DNA of 45,606 nucleotides, taken from assembly GCF_015714725.1 (NCBI RefSeq), contig NZ_WBKM01000271.1, forward strand, positions 1 through 45,606. The letters run 5' to 3'. Positions 7,884 to 17,245 of the stretch are shown one piece after another. Positions within the stretch are counted from its first letter, which is position 1, and every line of letters starts with the position of its first letter. The stretch comes from Nostoc sp. WHI. GTDB taxonomy: Bacteria; Cyanobacteriota; Cyanobacteriia; Cyanobacteriales; Nostocaceae. The notes below the pieces were generated by a model, which ran no database searches, was not told the DNA's origin, and saw only the letters and a program-made list of their open reading frames with translations. The translations under genes and the position numbers were made by a program.

Positions 7884-8843
7884 ATGTCTAACATTCACAC
7901 CTTGCAAAAAATTTTTCCTGCCGGCTTTGATAACGGTTACGGAAGCCTAAAACTTTTAGTCGAAGGGTTTGAAGTAGTTCGCGTCCCCAGCTATATAACT
8001 AATGCCGAGATGGAAGATGTTCCAGGACGTGTAGTTTTCAACGGTACTGCTTACACAGTTGGAGAGTCTGCTTACCGTACAGGAAATTATTTTGACCGCA
8101 ACACAGACAATAATGAAAATAAAGTCAATAACGCGTTGTTGACTTTATTAGGTGCATTAGCACATCTCCCGCACCGTAGGGCTTGGCACTTAAAATTAGT
8201 AGTTAGTTTGCATGATGTCGGTCTGGCTGAAGAATTACAAAAAGTACTCAATGGAGAATATCAGCCAATACTTGCTGGCAAACAATCAGATGTAAAAGTA
8301 GAAGTGCTGAAAGTTGTACTAGAGGGTATGGGTGCATTATTTGGGCATCCACTACCCAAAAAATTAACCATTTTAGACTTTGGCAATGGTACGACTTTGT
8401 ATTCTCGTTATAACCGGGGTCAGCGAGAAGTTCACACTGCTTACCCCATAGGTGTAGAAGTTCTCATCGATGATATCTCCCAAAAAATGAAACATTTAAA
8501 TGGCGGAAAAATTGGGGATGCTTCCAAAATCCGATTTTGTCTGGAAATGGGGCATACCAGGTACAGCCGTGACATCGATATCAAAGATATATACAGTGCA
8601 AGTTTAAAAGATTGGTATGAAAAATACTTGAAGAAAGTGGTGAATCTGACACTTGATGCCAAGCACCAGGGGGATGAAATCTGGGCGATTGGTGGAGGTT
8701 GCCTCTTACCAGGATTTAAGAAGCTGTTGGAGAAAAACGGCTTCAAAATCCTGGACAATCCGGTAGAAGCCAATGTCTCTGGGCTTTTAGAGATGGCAAA
8801 AACTATGACCAGCAAGAACCCAACTACTACATCTCTTAAGTGA
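7884..8843 (+). CDS. parM: Actin-like plasmid segregation ATPase (ParM/StbA family)
   Basis: A 319-aa actin-fold protein. Phosphate-1 loop is GFDNGYGSLK (residues 14-23), phosphate-2 is LTILDFGNGTT (161-171, with D165), and the adenosine motif is IWAIGGGCLLPGF (about 266-278). Length fits ParM (about 320 aa). It would polymerise with ATP to push plasmid copies apart. The ATG at 7884 is the first in frame. Its TGA overlaps the GTG of the following small gene, as in parM-parR operons. It differs strongly from the second actin-like protein at 18951-20066, so the plasmid carries two lineages. Confidence 0.88.
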   Translation: MSNIHTLQKIFPAGFDNGYGSLKLLVEGFEVVRVPSYITNAEMEDVPGRVVFNGTAYTVGESAYRTGNYFDRNTDNNENKVNNALLTLLGALAHLPHRRAWHLKLVVSLHDVGLAEELQKVLNGEYQPILAGKQSDVKVEVLKVVLEGMGALFGHPLPKKLTILDFGNGTTLYSRYNRGQREVHTAYPIGVEVLIDDISQKMKHLNGGKIGDASKIRFCLEMGHTRYSRDIDIKDIYSASLKDWYEKYLKKVVNLTLDAKHQGDEIWAIGGGCLLPGFKKLLEKNGFKILDNPVEANVSGLLEMAKTMTSKNPTTTSLK

Positions 8844-9142
8844 ATATAACTATGGCAGATAAAAAAGACTTAGCACCGGAAAAAGTTCGCCTTAAAGATA
8901 ATTACCGAGAGCGCATATTTGCAGAATCGCAAAAACTAGATAAAAGTTACCTGGACACGCTTTACTTTATAGTTGATTGCTATTTTGTTTTCATCAAGGC
9001 TGGATTACCTGCACAACTTTTAGCTGACACACCGATTAATACTGAAGATAACCAACTCACGTCTTGGACTCCAACTCCATTTGCAGAGGAGAAAGAAGAA
9101 GATTCTTCAGGGGAAACATTCAGCCTTGATTTTGATTTGTAA
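8840..9142 (+). CDS. Small ParR-like partner protein
   Basis: A 100-aa protein overlapping the ParM stop codon (GTG at 8840; ATG at 8852 also in frame). The N-terminal part is basic and helical (KVRLKDNYRERIFAESQKLDKSYLDTLYFIVDCYFVF), resembling the DNA-binding end of ParR-type partners. The C-terminus is acidic and disordered (EEKEEDSSGETFSLDFDL), as expected for the tail that contacts the filament. Family membership is inferred from position, size and charge layout, not sequence identity. Confidence 0.65.
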   Translation: MNITMADKKDLAPEKVRLKDNYRERIFAESQKLDKSYLDTLYFIVDCYFVFIKAGLPAQLLADTPINTEDNQLTSWTPTPFAEEKEEDSSGETFSLDFDL

Positions 9143-9340
9143 CCGTCAAAGGAAGTTGGCAACGTAGTAGTCACGGTATCAATTTGATACATTTTGAGCG
9201 ATATCCGTTCCTCAGCTCCCTCTGAAAAATCACCACTCAACGCCGGCGATCGCTGCCCTTGACATATCTACCTTGCCTTTATCTGTAGGCAAATATCATA
9301 AATGTAGCTATTTGACAAGACATTTGTTATACTTGTTTAC

Positions 9341-9586
9341 ATGAACAATGATTTAGACTTCAAATCTCCTGAGCTATTTGGTTCTGTTGTTTTCAGACCT
9401 GATTTTAATAGCTTTAAGACTATCAATGCTTCCCAAGCTTGGTCTTTATTCTTTACAGGTGGTAGAGAAGACAAAAAACTAGATTCTAACCCTCGAATAG
9501 GTCTTTTGTTTACTAGTATTTTGCTAGGTCTTAGTGTTTCTGGGTTCGCCAGCGCACTGATTACCCGGACAATATTTCCTGCTTAA
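9341..9586 (+). CDS. Small single-span membrane protein, 81 aa
   Basis: Not recognised. A soluble N-terminal half (SPELFGSVVFRPDFNSFKTI) is followed by one hydrophobic segment near the C-terminus (IGLLFTSILLGLSVSGFASA). A TATACT -10-like box at 9328-9333 ends seven bases before the ATG, which would give a very short or leaderless transcript. A TTGACA lies at 9312 but spacing is too short. A large perfect hairpin follows at 9611-9656. Confidence 0.5.
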   Translation: MNNDLDFKSPELFGSVVFRPDFNSFKTINASQAWSLFFTGGREDKKLDSNPRIGLLFTSILLGLSVSGFASALITRTIFPA

Positions 9587-9610
9587 GTGCTTGACTAGTA
9601 GCTAATACGA

Positions 9611-9656
9611 ACTATAACTCTGAACCACCAACTTCTTGGTGGTTCAGAGTTATAGT
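9611..9656. terminator. Perfect 21-bp hairpin
   Basis: Bases 9611-9631 and 9636-9656 are exact reverse complements around a CTTC loop. There is no T run after it, so it is either a factor-assisted terminator for the 9341 gene, a transcript-stabilising structure, or a palindromic binding site. Confidence 0.75.
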
Positions 9657-9785
9657 GTGTCTTCACTAATATCTGAGTAACGCCATCGTTTTGCCTAACC
9701 TACAAATCTTTTAAAGTCTGACTAACCTTGAGGATATCAGGACAAATATTCATCTAAAATTTGGCAATTTAATCTAGGAGAATTC

Positions 9786-10127
9786 ATGTTAGACTTTAAC
9801 ACCTTGACGATATTCTCAAGCACTTACTGCATTGGCATTTGTGCCTTTCTAATCCCAGTCAACCTAATTGCTACCTCGTTAACAATAGGTTTGACATTAT
9901 TGTGTCGTCCAGCTATTGAGATTTGGCGAAGTGCTGCAATTGCCAGTACCTTTGCTTTATTAATCATACTGCACGTATTTGCTTGGTTCATGATTGGAGT
10001 TGTCATGGCTCCCACATACATTTTATTGGGACTAGGAAGCATCTGCCTGGGAGCAAATTTAGGAGCAATTCTCCTATACAAACGCTTTGCAAATGCGTAT
10101 GTAGCGATGAAAGTTGAATTTTCCTAA
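9786..10127 (+). CDS. Polytopic membrane protein, 113 aa
   Basis: Not recognised by family. About three hydrophobic segments are visible: residues 5-40, 45-70 and 73-97. The start ATG at 9786 is supported by TAGGAGAA about 6 bp upstream. It stands between a hairpin and a non-coding spacer, so it may be its own transcript. It could be a small exclusion or holin-like protein, but nothing in the sequence decides this. Confidence 0.6.
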   Translation: MLDFNTLTIFSSTYCIGICAFLIPVNLIATSLTIGLTLLCRPAIEIWRSAAIASTFALLIILHVFAWFMIGVVMAPTYILLGLGSICLGANLGAILLYKRFANAYVAMKVEFS

Positions 10128-10597
10128 GTACACTGAAAAGTAGCCCTTTATAGAGCAACCTTCTAGCCAACTTAGTTTTTCAAAAATCCAAAACTACTGT
10201 GTGCTAAAGTTGACGAACTTGATGGAAAACTTCTGTAATATCACCTTCTCTGTCAAAAGCATGAATCACACGAGTGGACTTGCTTACAAGGTTTTCTACA
10301 GTCGTAAGTGCCTTTACCCACCTGTAATAGCATTTTTTGCTCAAAGGGTCGGTTTCTTGCTTCTTTACGTGCTGCTGCAAGTCATTTTTCCTTTCAAGCT
10401 CCTAACTTTAGCTATAGGAGACAAAGAAATGCTTCCGCTCCATATTCCAAGCTCCTGAATTTATTCATGGGGTTATTAATTACGGATTACGTAAAGCCTG
10501 CGGCATAGCTTTGCTTAGAGCGTAGCGGGGCGCAGCCCATTAGTAATTACGAATTGGAGCAAAGCGACTTGGCTCCTGGCTGCCGAATTCTTCAAAT
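10128..10597. other. Spacer with interspersed Nostocales repeat
   Basis: No convincing gene is seen. From 10484 to about 10558 there is a GC-rich block (CTGCGGCATAGC, TAGCGGGGCGCAGCCC, then TAATTACGAATT) of the type scattered through Nostocales genomes. A related block lies at 45130-45200. Short ORFs here have poor composition and no ribosome binding site. Confidence 0.6.
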
Positions 10598-13500
10598 CTA
10601 TCTTTGTAAGTCTATTTGTTGCGCTTGAGATTTAGCTAATATTTGATCAATTTGAGTATTAGCATCCTCAAAAGTTTGCAATATCTGTGGAGTTAGTTTA
10701 TTAGTCTGTACCTGACCAGATTGCAAGTTTAAAATTACCTCTCCATTTTTCTGCGAAATAGTTAAACTTCTCTGCTGGGTATTGAAAGCCAAGTCATAAA
10801 TTTTTCCAAGAAATTGAGTACCATTTTCATCAGACTTACCCCAGACCATGCCAATCCTTTGAGCAATTTGACTTAGCCGACTGATGGCTTCAAGCTCAAA
10901 TGTATCTTTCTTCATTACTGTCAACGCTTGGGCTGATAATTGCTCACCAGCTTTAAACTGATTGGCCACCTCTATAATGCGTTTTTTGTAATTTTCCGAC
11001 TTCCCTAACTTATCTGCGGCATTGTACCAATTTCTTAAGTCATCAATAGTAACTGATTGAGTTTGGACTTCTTGGTTGGGTGCGGCTCTGTTTTGTGGTT
11101 CAGGAAACGGGACTATAAAACCCTCCACATAATCCCCCAAGGGTTCAAGATATAGTCCCCAGACCTGCCCTTTGCCCGTGAACAGTTCTGGTAATGCTTT
11201 GGGTGAGTGCTTTTCCATATCAGCCCATTGCTGTTGATAAACGGGGTCAGCAATCATATCAGGTGTGATTTGATACTGCTTACCAACTCGAAAGGCGACT
11301 TGTTTATCAATACCTGTCGCCAGAGCAATGTCCCCTTCCTTAAACCCATACTGTTTGTAAGGCTGATAAGCTCTAGTGGTATGAGTCCGACCATATCCTC
11401 TGATCGCATCAATGCAAGTATCCACGGGTAAAAGATTGGTGTCACCATGCATCATTAATGGGTAGTTCATGGGAATCGGTTTGCCTTTGATGCCTGAAGG
11501 AGCAACATTTTGAATATCTTGGGGTGGAGTGGTTGGAGTGCTTTGCAAAGGCTGGGATTGCGCTGATTGAGATGGAGGTTTCAAAAACTGCGGTCGTGTG
11601 GCGAGGGAGCTAACTCTTTGCTGATACTCAAGGGTAGACTCAATAATTGCCCCAAATTTCTTAGTCATATTATCCAAAGTTTTGGGAGGAATTGAACTAC
11701 TGACTAAGTTAAAGACCGTTAAACCTTTTTGGGTTTCCCTGATAACATCATCTATTGGTACTTGCTGACATTCAACTTTTTGAGCAGTTAACCATTTAGT
11801 AACAGCCTCAGCTTTCTGGTTGTCAACAGCCAAGCCCATGACTCCAAGTTTTCTGTTTGATTCTGTCGAAAATAAGAAAGTAGGACGCTCTTTAATATGA
11901 TGGAGAATTTTCGCACTACTCTCAATCATCTCTTGTTGTTCAGGATTAACCGATTGAGTCTCAAAAGCCTGAAATTCCTTCGTCCATTTCTGGGGATATT
12001 CAACGGTATTAGGATCAATTTGAGCGCAAATAACAGAAAAATTACTTTGAATAATCGCCGGTGCGGGTGTAAGTTGTCTGCTTTTGAGCAGTCCAAGCTG
12101 TCTGAGCGCGTCTTTGTCTTTTTTGAAATGTAATACCCCCAAGGGTTCACCATTCAAAAATACACCATCTCTAGTTTTAGAAGCTGAGGTTTGGATAGTC
12201 AGTTTTCGATAATCTTGATCATTGAATGTCTGACCAGAAAAATCATAAAAGTTAATTTTATTAATTTTGAGGAGATTCCCATTAGGAGACTCACCCAGCA
12301 CGAAAGCTTGATCTCCAGTTTCAGAGATAGACGTGAGCTTTAATTTTAGAGGATTACCATTTTTTAAGTAATCAATTTGTTTCAACTGAAGGAGCGAATC
12401 ACTGTCTAACTCACCCAAAGTCAAAGCATCAATTTTGATTTTTACAGTTTTGTCAGGAATCGGCACAGTGCCAAATTCCAAGTTGACCGATTCGGTATTA
12501 AAAACAAGTCCTGCATAAGAGAAGTTCTTGAGTTCACGGATAGTAATTTCAACCGGCTCGTTTCCTGGCAGCCCAATAGTTGCTTTGGCAGTAGCAGGTT
12601 CTACCCCAACGAAACTAGCTTGCGCTTTCGTACCAATGGGAAGCTGTGCGGTTCTGGTTTCGAGCATGGCGAATTCCTTATATTCGCCGTCACTATCCTG
12701 GACAAATAACAATCTGGAAACATGGCGCTCATGTCCGACTGGGTGGTGAGAAGCTCTGATTTCTACAGGGTGCAAATCATCCTTGTTCCAGCCTCGACCC
12801 AAAAATTGATTCGCTTCATTCAAAAGTGTGACTAACTTCGGTTCAGTAAATTGCAATTTATCTAAGCGAGAAATAATCTCATTGGGGAAAGCAGCGAAGG
12901 CGAAATTAGAGACTTTTTTAGCGATCGCCTGGGGGTTTGCGTTTTCTTTTCTTGCAACTTCGAGTTCATCCTGGCGGGATGCACAGATGTTCCAAGCGGC
13001 GGCAGCGGATGCAAGTTTTTCTGACTCTGGTATCTTCGCATAAAATGCTTCTGCCCCTTCATAAGCCAAGGCAAAGAGTAGTTTAGTTTGGCTTCTAGTA
13101 AGTTCTGGTTTTAGTTCTAGGAGTTTAGCTCCCTGCATGGTCATCCCCGTCTTGAGGTTGTGGTCAGTCACAGATTGTTGGCTAACTGTTCCCAGTTTAT
13201 GGTATGCGGGTTTCCTATCCTCCCCAATCTCACCATCTATCTGTGCAACTGCTAATAATCGGTGCGGGCGTTCTTTACTTCTGAATTGCTCTCTTATTTC
13301 ATCTAGGCGAATGTTCAACATCTGGGCTTTCCAGATTAGGGGATGCCCGTAACGGGTGATATTGGTAATTTCGAGTTTCGCCCCTTGTGGAGTTTGCACA
13401 ATTGCGGATGGCCCTTTCTCAGTTTCACGCCGTTGGGACATCCGAACCGCAGCGTTGAATTTCCGATCAAACTCGTATTTGGCGGCGATCGCTGCCAATT

Positions 13501-15790
13501 TTTGCTGTGGTGTAAATTCTACTCCTTGGAACAAGTCTTTAAACTGGACGATGGGACGCGATTCTAACTGTGATTCTTGGAAATATTTATTGGTTTGGCT
13601 AATTAATAATTCTACTGGCGAGTAGCCCTTTGGTGTTATCCCCGTGTTTAAATAAACTGACGAAGATTTCTTATCTTTAATATAATTAACATCACGATAC
13701 AAGTAGCGGCTGTTTTCCCTGATTAAATCCATTTCAGGTTTTTTTGCACTTTTGAATAAATCAACCGCTATTTGGTTTTGATAACACCCCTCACCAATCA
13801 TTTCTCGGTACATCAGGCGGTTAACATCCATCGCCTGCTGAATAATCTCTGGAGTTCTTTGACCCAAAGCAAGTTCAACAAACCCTTGCATATAAGGCTT
13901 GTATTCTTCTCGAATTAACTTTGGATCTTTCTGGCGTTCTTGCTCAAACAGGGTTTCGTAATGGTTTGAAACTTGGTCTAGATAATTTGATTTCTGCTCA
14001 AAAGTACCGTAAGTCTTTAGTACCTCAATTTCTGATTCTAATGCCTCCAGTGCTGTCACTTGATTGTTGATTATGCCCACGCTAATGCTATCGCTCATGT
14101 GAATAGCGATTTTTTCAAATGGGGGCTGGCTTCCATCTTCCAAATAAAATGATTGCTTTTTGAGCTTAACTGTGGGGGAATAGGCGTTTTGGGGAAGATT
14201 TCTTCGCTCTGCCTCTGCTGTTAAATTAGGATATAAGCCGGCTCGTGCTACACCAATACAATCACCATCGTAGTCTCGTGCTTGGCGTTCTGATTCTGTT
14301 TCTGCTGGGTCGATAAAATCAACATCAACCAAGAGTGCTTCTAGCTCTGTGATTCTTTGCTGTATGCGCTTGTGGTCTTCGTCATTGACTACAATTATGC
14401 CTTGCAATGATTTACCATCTGGCGCAACACGGTCTTCAACGTGTTTATTAGTAGAGACACACAAACCATTAGAGTTGAGGAAAGGAGAGCGAAAATTAAG
14501 AACTTTTTCTCCAAGCTTCAGCCAAGGGACACAAATTTCACCATTTTTGAGTTCCTTGGAGGGAATAATCATTGCTCGGTCAAAAGTAAGCGTTTTCCCA
14601 ATAGCAATATCTCGCCACTCACTTTGTACAAACCGACTTAATTCCTGTTTAACCTTCTCAGTTTCTAATAACTGCTGATGCCCTAGTAAATCGGTTTTAA
14701 TGAGTTGGTACATGAACAAATCATCTTTGGTACTCTCGTCATCCAATTCCTGATCTGCATCTAAGTCATCATTTGTCCTTAAGTTTTTAACATCTGCTTC
14801 TTGATTGTTGACTTCTCCTATTTTTAATTTATTTTGGCTCAATGATTCTTTACGTTTTTCGTATCTTTCACAATAGTAAGCAGCAACAATTCTTGGGTCA
14901 TTTTGAATAGAGGCTAATCTTTGAGCTTGTACCTCTAGTTCCTCGGCAAAATCTTTCATTCCTTGGGGGAAAGATGCCAGCAGTTGGGAGATAGACATCT
15001 GACCTTGTTGAGATTGCCCTTTTTCAGCTAACCAAATATTTTGCTGATATAATCCTGGCTTAATCTGCGGTTTAGTAGATCCTTTGGGTCTATCCTTGTC
15101 TGTTCCCTTAAAACTGCTTACGGGGAGAATTATCTCTATTTTTGGTTTGTTATTTGGATCTGCATATTTTATTCTATCTAGTCTGTATGGTCGGAGCGTT
15201 CCTTTGCCAAAACGATATTTAGTAGTATCTTCTCCAACTCCATCCACCCAACCAAATCGATGCTGAATTACACGATAGCTTTTATCTACTTGGGATTCTC
15301 TTAAGGTTAGCTTGTCATAAAGCTGTGTTGAAATCTGCCCATAACAATCGCCAACTAATTTATATGCTAAATCATTTGATAATATTCCTCCATTTTCACC
15401 CCTATTATCAGTAGAATCATCTACTACCAGAATGTTTAGCTTTTCGTGGATCGCATTTTTACAAGCCCCAAGGAAGATGGAACCATAAGCGCCCCGGTCT
15501 TTACTATCTGGACAAATTTTTTGAATCGTTTCTAAACATTCCTTTTCTCCATAAAGTAAACGAGTTTTTGAAGATAATAGTAAAATCTGTCCATCTGGAT
15601 GATTTTTTAAATCTTCGTCTGTACTGTATTCATCTGAATGTCCAAATGAGAATTTTTTGTCAGGAAAGTAAAATTCCAGTAAAGTATTACTGAGCTTTTC
15701 AGTTAAAATTGATTGAGAGTTCGTTTTGTTATCGTCTATATAGATCCATTGATTTAAACGAGGGTCAAAATGCTTCAATTCCAGAGTCAT
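10598..15790 (-). CDS. Predicted double-psi beta-barrel RNA polymerase (RdRP/YonO-like)
   Basis: A 1730-aa protein whose middle carries the polymerase signature ARDYDGDCIGVA: aspartates 506, 508 and 510 match the metal-binding DxDGD of RNAP beta' (NADFDGD) and of eukaryotic-type RdRPs (DLDGD). Supporting motifs occur in the expected order: GENGGILSNDLA (131-142, like DGxGxIS..LA), VIQHRFGWVDG then RFGKGTLRP (174-201, like QIRFGG.KG), GEKVLNFRSPFLNSNG (from about 427, R434, like VLVTRNPCLHPGD), and SVGIINNQ (570-577, like LGxIaN). The C-terminal half holds long beta-rich regions and a segment from residue 1441 (MNYPLMMHGD, then RGYGRTHTTRAY). It is far larger than YonO. It would make RNA from DNA or RNA as a single subunit; template, promoter and role are unknown. 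Assignment rests on motif order, not on a search. Confidence 0.7.
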   Translation of the reverse strand: MTLELKHFDPRLNQWIYIDDNKTNSQSILTEKLSNTLLEFYFPDKKFSFGHSDEYSTDEDLKNHPDGQILLLSSKTRLLYGEKECLETIQKICPDSKDRGAYGSIFLGACKNAIHEKLNILVVDDSTDNRGENGGILSNDLAYKLVGDCYGQISTQLYDKLTLRESQVDKSYRVIQHRFGWVDGVGEDTTKYRFGKGTLRPYRLDRIKYADPNNKPKIEIILPVSSFKGTDKDRPKGSTKPQIKPGLYQQNIWLAEKGQSQQGQMSISQLLASFPQGMKDFAEELEVQAQRLASIQNDPRIVAAYYCERYEKRKESLSQNKLKIGEVNNQEADVKNLRTNDDLDADQELDDESTKDDLFMYQLIKTDLLGHQQLLETEKVKQELSRFVQSEWRDIAIGKTLTFDRAMIIPSKELKNGEICVPWLKLGEKVLNFRSPFLNSNGLCVSTNKHVEDRVAPDGKSLQGIIVVNDEDHKRIQQRITELEALLVDVDFIDPAETESERQARDYDGDCIGVARAGLYPNLTAEAERRNLPQNAYSPTVKLKKQSFYLEDGSQPPFEKIAIHMSDSISVGIINNQVTALEALESEIEVLKTYGTFEQKSNYLDQVSNHYETLFEQERQKDPKLIREEYKPYMQGFVELALGQRTPEIIQQAMDVNRLMYREMIGEGCYQNQIAVDLFKSAKKPEMDLIRENSRYLYRDVNYIKDKKSSSVYLNTGITPKGYSPVELLISQTNKYFQESQLESRPIVQFKDLFQGVEFTPQQKLAAIAAKYEFDRKFNAAVRMSQRRETEKGPSAIVQTPQGAKLEITNITRYGHPLIWKAQMLNIRLDEIREQFRSKERPHRLLAVAQIDGEIGEDRKPAYHKLGTVSQQSVTDHNLKTGMTMQGAKLLELKPELTRSQTKLLFALAYEGAEAFYAKIPESEKLASAAAAWNICASRQDELEVARKENANPQAIAKKVSNFAFAAFPNEIISRLDKLQFTEPKLVTLLNEANQFLGRGWNKDDLHPVEIRASHHPVGHERHVSRLLFVQDSDGEYKEFAMLETRTAQLPIGTKAQASFVGVEPATAKATIGLPGNEPVEITIRELKNFSYAGLVFNTESVNLEFGTVPIPDKTVKIKIDALTLGELDSDSLLQLKQIDYLKNGNPLKLKLTSISETGDQAFVLGESPNGNLLKINKINFYDFSGQTFNDQDYRKLTIQTSASKTRDGVFLNGEPLGVLHFKKDKDALRQLGLLKSRQLTPAPAIIQSNFSVICAQIDPNTVEYPQKWTKEFQAFETQSVNPEQQEMIESSAKILHHIKERPTFLFSTESNRKLGVMGLAVDNQKAEAVTKWLTAQKVECQQVPIDDVIRETQKGLTVFNLVSSSIPPKTLDNMTKKFGAIIESTLEYQQRVSSLATRPQFLKPPSQSAQSQPLQSTPTTPPQDIQNVAPSGIKGKPIPMNYPLMMHGDTNLLPVDTCIDAIRGYGRTHTTRAYQPYKQYGFKEGDIALATGIDKQVAFRVGKQYQITPDMIADPVYQQQWADMEKHSPKALPELFTGKGQVWGLYLEPLGDYVEGFIVPFPEPQNRAAPNQEVQTQSVTIDDLRNWYNAADKLGKSENYKKRIIEVANQFKAGEQLSAQALTVMKKDTFELEAISRLSQIAQRIGMVWGKSDENGTQFLGKIYDLAFNTQQRSLTISQKNGEVILNLQSGQVQTNKLTPQILQTFEDANTQIDQILAKSQAQQIDLQR

Positions 15791-15837
15791 AAAATTTGAA
15801 ACTTGATAAACATTAATTAAATTTTTGAGAGGTTTTT

Positions 15838-16368
15838 ATGTCAAGGATTAAGCGCTGGATAAATATGAATAAAAAAGAATTCAACCCAGATGGAAGTTTG
15901 AAAGATGAAGCCCGACAACAAATGTTGTCTACAGGAATGAGTAAGGAAGCAATTACTGACTATGCTCTTTCGTTGAAAGAAGAATACGACGAGTGGAAGC
16001 ACTTGGACGAGACTGATCCAGAGCCGTGGCCAATCTACACAGCTTACGATTTCTTCACTGAACAGGAAAAAAAGGAATTCAACCCAGATGGTTCTCTTAG
16101 ACCTGAATATGTAGAATATGCTCGTCAAATTGGCATCAGTGAAAGTGCGCTGGAACAGCTTGAGTGGCGTAAGAAAATAGAGGTTGATGATTATAATGAA
16201 ATGTCTGCGGATCACGTAGAACAAGGCATCAACTTTGGTGAATGGTTGATGCAAGGGAGGATTGGAAACAGCAGAACATACGTCCAACGTCGTCAGCAGA
16301 TGGAGCAAGACCTGCGTAACTTTGAGCCGGAAGACAGTTTGCCTTTCGACAAGTACACCTCTTATTAA
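15838..16368 (+). CDS. Hypothetical protein with duplicated KKEFNPDGSL motif
   Basis: A 176-aa acidic protein, divergent from the polymerase gene with only 47 bp between starts. It has two copies of a roughly 30-residue unit: KKEFNPDGSLKDEARQQMLS then MSKEAI near residue 12, and KKEFNPDGSLRPEYVEYARQ then ISESAL near residue 79. Each looks like a short helical hairpin. Function is unknown. ATG 15865 (MNKKEF) is an alternative start placing the first repeat at the N-terminus. The shared short intergenic region suggests joint control with the polymerase. Confidence 0.6.
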   Translation: MSRIKRWINMNKKEFNPDGSLKDEARQQMLSTGMSKEAITDYALSLKEEYDEWKHLDETDPEPWPIYTAYDFFTEQEKKEFNPDGSLRPEYVEYARQIGISESALEQLEWRKKIEVDDYNEMSADHVEQGINFGEWLMQGRIGNSRTYVQRRQQMEQDLRNFEPEDSLPFDKYTSY

Positions 16369-16528
16369 AGTAGGTGAGTTACGCTGTAAAGAAAGTTTTT
16401 ATCCATCAAATACAGTGATTTTACTTGAATATGTGAAAGAAAGCGATCGCCTCACCTTGGGCATGAAAGTAAATATTCATAAACTGCCTTTTTACTCCGT
16501 TGACTTGAAAGATTTTAGAAATTACTGA
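16364..16528 (+). other. Possible small ORF, about 54 codons
   Basis: In the frame overlapping the end of the previous gene, 16364-16528 encodes a well-balanced peptide (GELRCKESFYPSNTV, then LTLGMKVNIHKLPFYSVDL) containing a HIP1 site. No ATG, GTG or TTG stands at its natural beginning, so it is either a fragment of a broken gene or chance. The longer frame beginning at 16262 overlaps the preceding gene by 107 bp and its extra part looks like a shadow. Confidence 0.25.
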
Positions 16529-16588
16529 TGGAGTATCATAGTCAGTAATCGCAGTGCAGTAAATAAATATACTGCACTGTCACTGTGT

Positions 16589-16993
16589 TTATCTATGATG
16601 TTTTTTACTGTGTGGTGGGGTGCTTTTTGATAATTGTTTGCTAAGAGATAATTCCGACGAAGAATTGCTAGATATTAATGATGAAGTAGCTATTTTATAC
16701 GTTGCAAAACAGCAAGGAATAGCGACTAAAAAGATTAATGTAGCCTGACCAATTATTTGCCACGAGTTGAAAGTCAGTTGAGACTGAACTCGCCTAAAGA
16801 AAACAGACTCTAACTTTTGCTGAGTCGTGCGATTTTTCAAGTACTCTAAAACTTGCAGACATTCAGATATGTCCTCGCCTTTGTGGACTTTTTGGCACAG
16901 CAGAATTTCTAAACGTTCAATGCGACGTTCTGGAGTAGATAAATTAATATCGTCCCAATCATCCCAAAGTTTAATTTCCTTTAGTTCGTTCAT
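16589..16993 (-). CDS. Single-span membrane protein, 134 aa
   Basis: Not recognised. The acidic N-terminal half begins NELKEIKLWDDWDDINLS and continues with a helix containing RRIERLEILLCQKVHKGEDI. One transmembrane helix follows around residues 79-104 (IIGQATLIFLVAIPCCFATY), then a serine/lysine/histidine-rich tail. Topology suggests a cytoplasmic N-terminal helical domain anchored by a tail segment. It lies downstream of the second actin-like cassette in the same orientation, separated by a MITE-like repeat. Confidence 0.55.
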   Translation of the reverse strand: MNELKEIKLWDDWDDINLSTPERRIERLEILLCQKVHKGEDISECLQVLEYLKNRTTQQKLESVFFRRVQSQLTFNSWQIIGQATLIFLVAIPCCFATYKIATSSLISSNSSSELSLSKQLSKSTPPHSKKHHR

Positions 16994-17049
16994 AACTTCA
17001 TCCCATTATCATTTAGTTGCGTTTTTATCAAAAGCTAGGGGAGAACTTA

Positions 17050-17215
17050 AGAGGTTGTTTAAAAAGTGTTTCGCTGTGAATTTAGGCACTTTTAGATCCC
17101 CCCTATTCCCCCTAAAAAATGGGAAAACGGAATCAAAGTCCCCCTTTATTAGGGAAATATAGGGGAATCTAAAACTATATTTGATACCGACAAGAGGAAT
17201 TTTCAAACATCCTCT
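17050..17215. mobile_element. MITE-like element, 166 bp
   Basis: Imperfect 18-bp terminal inverted repeats: AGAGGTTGTTTAAAAAGT at 17050-17067 and the complement of AGAGGATGTTTGAAAATT at 17198-17215 (14 of 18 matches). An internal second inverted repeat includes TTTTAGATCCCCC and GGGGAATCTAAAA. No coding capacity. TA or TAA flanks both ends, compatible with a TA target duplication. Similar elements are common in Nostocales genomes. Confidence 0.65.
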
Positions 17216-17245
17216 AAAGACAGTTTATTTTTCGCCAAAACTTTA

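Noticed and set aside
9312..9333. TTGACA with TATACT as a sigma-70 promoter for the 9341 gene
   Set aside because: The spacing is about 10 bp, too short for a normal promoter; only the -10-like box is mentioned.
10201..10508. Overlapping ORFs of 66-85 aa in the spacer before the polymerase gene
   Set aside because: Cysteine- and phenylalanine-rich composition, no start signal, and partial overlap with an interspersed repeat.
17009..17206. 65-aa ORF on the minus strand
   Set aside because: It lies almost wholly within the MITE-like inverted repeat element.
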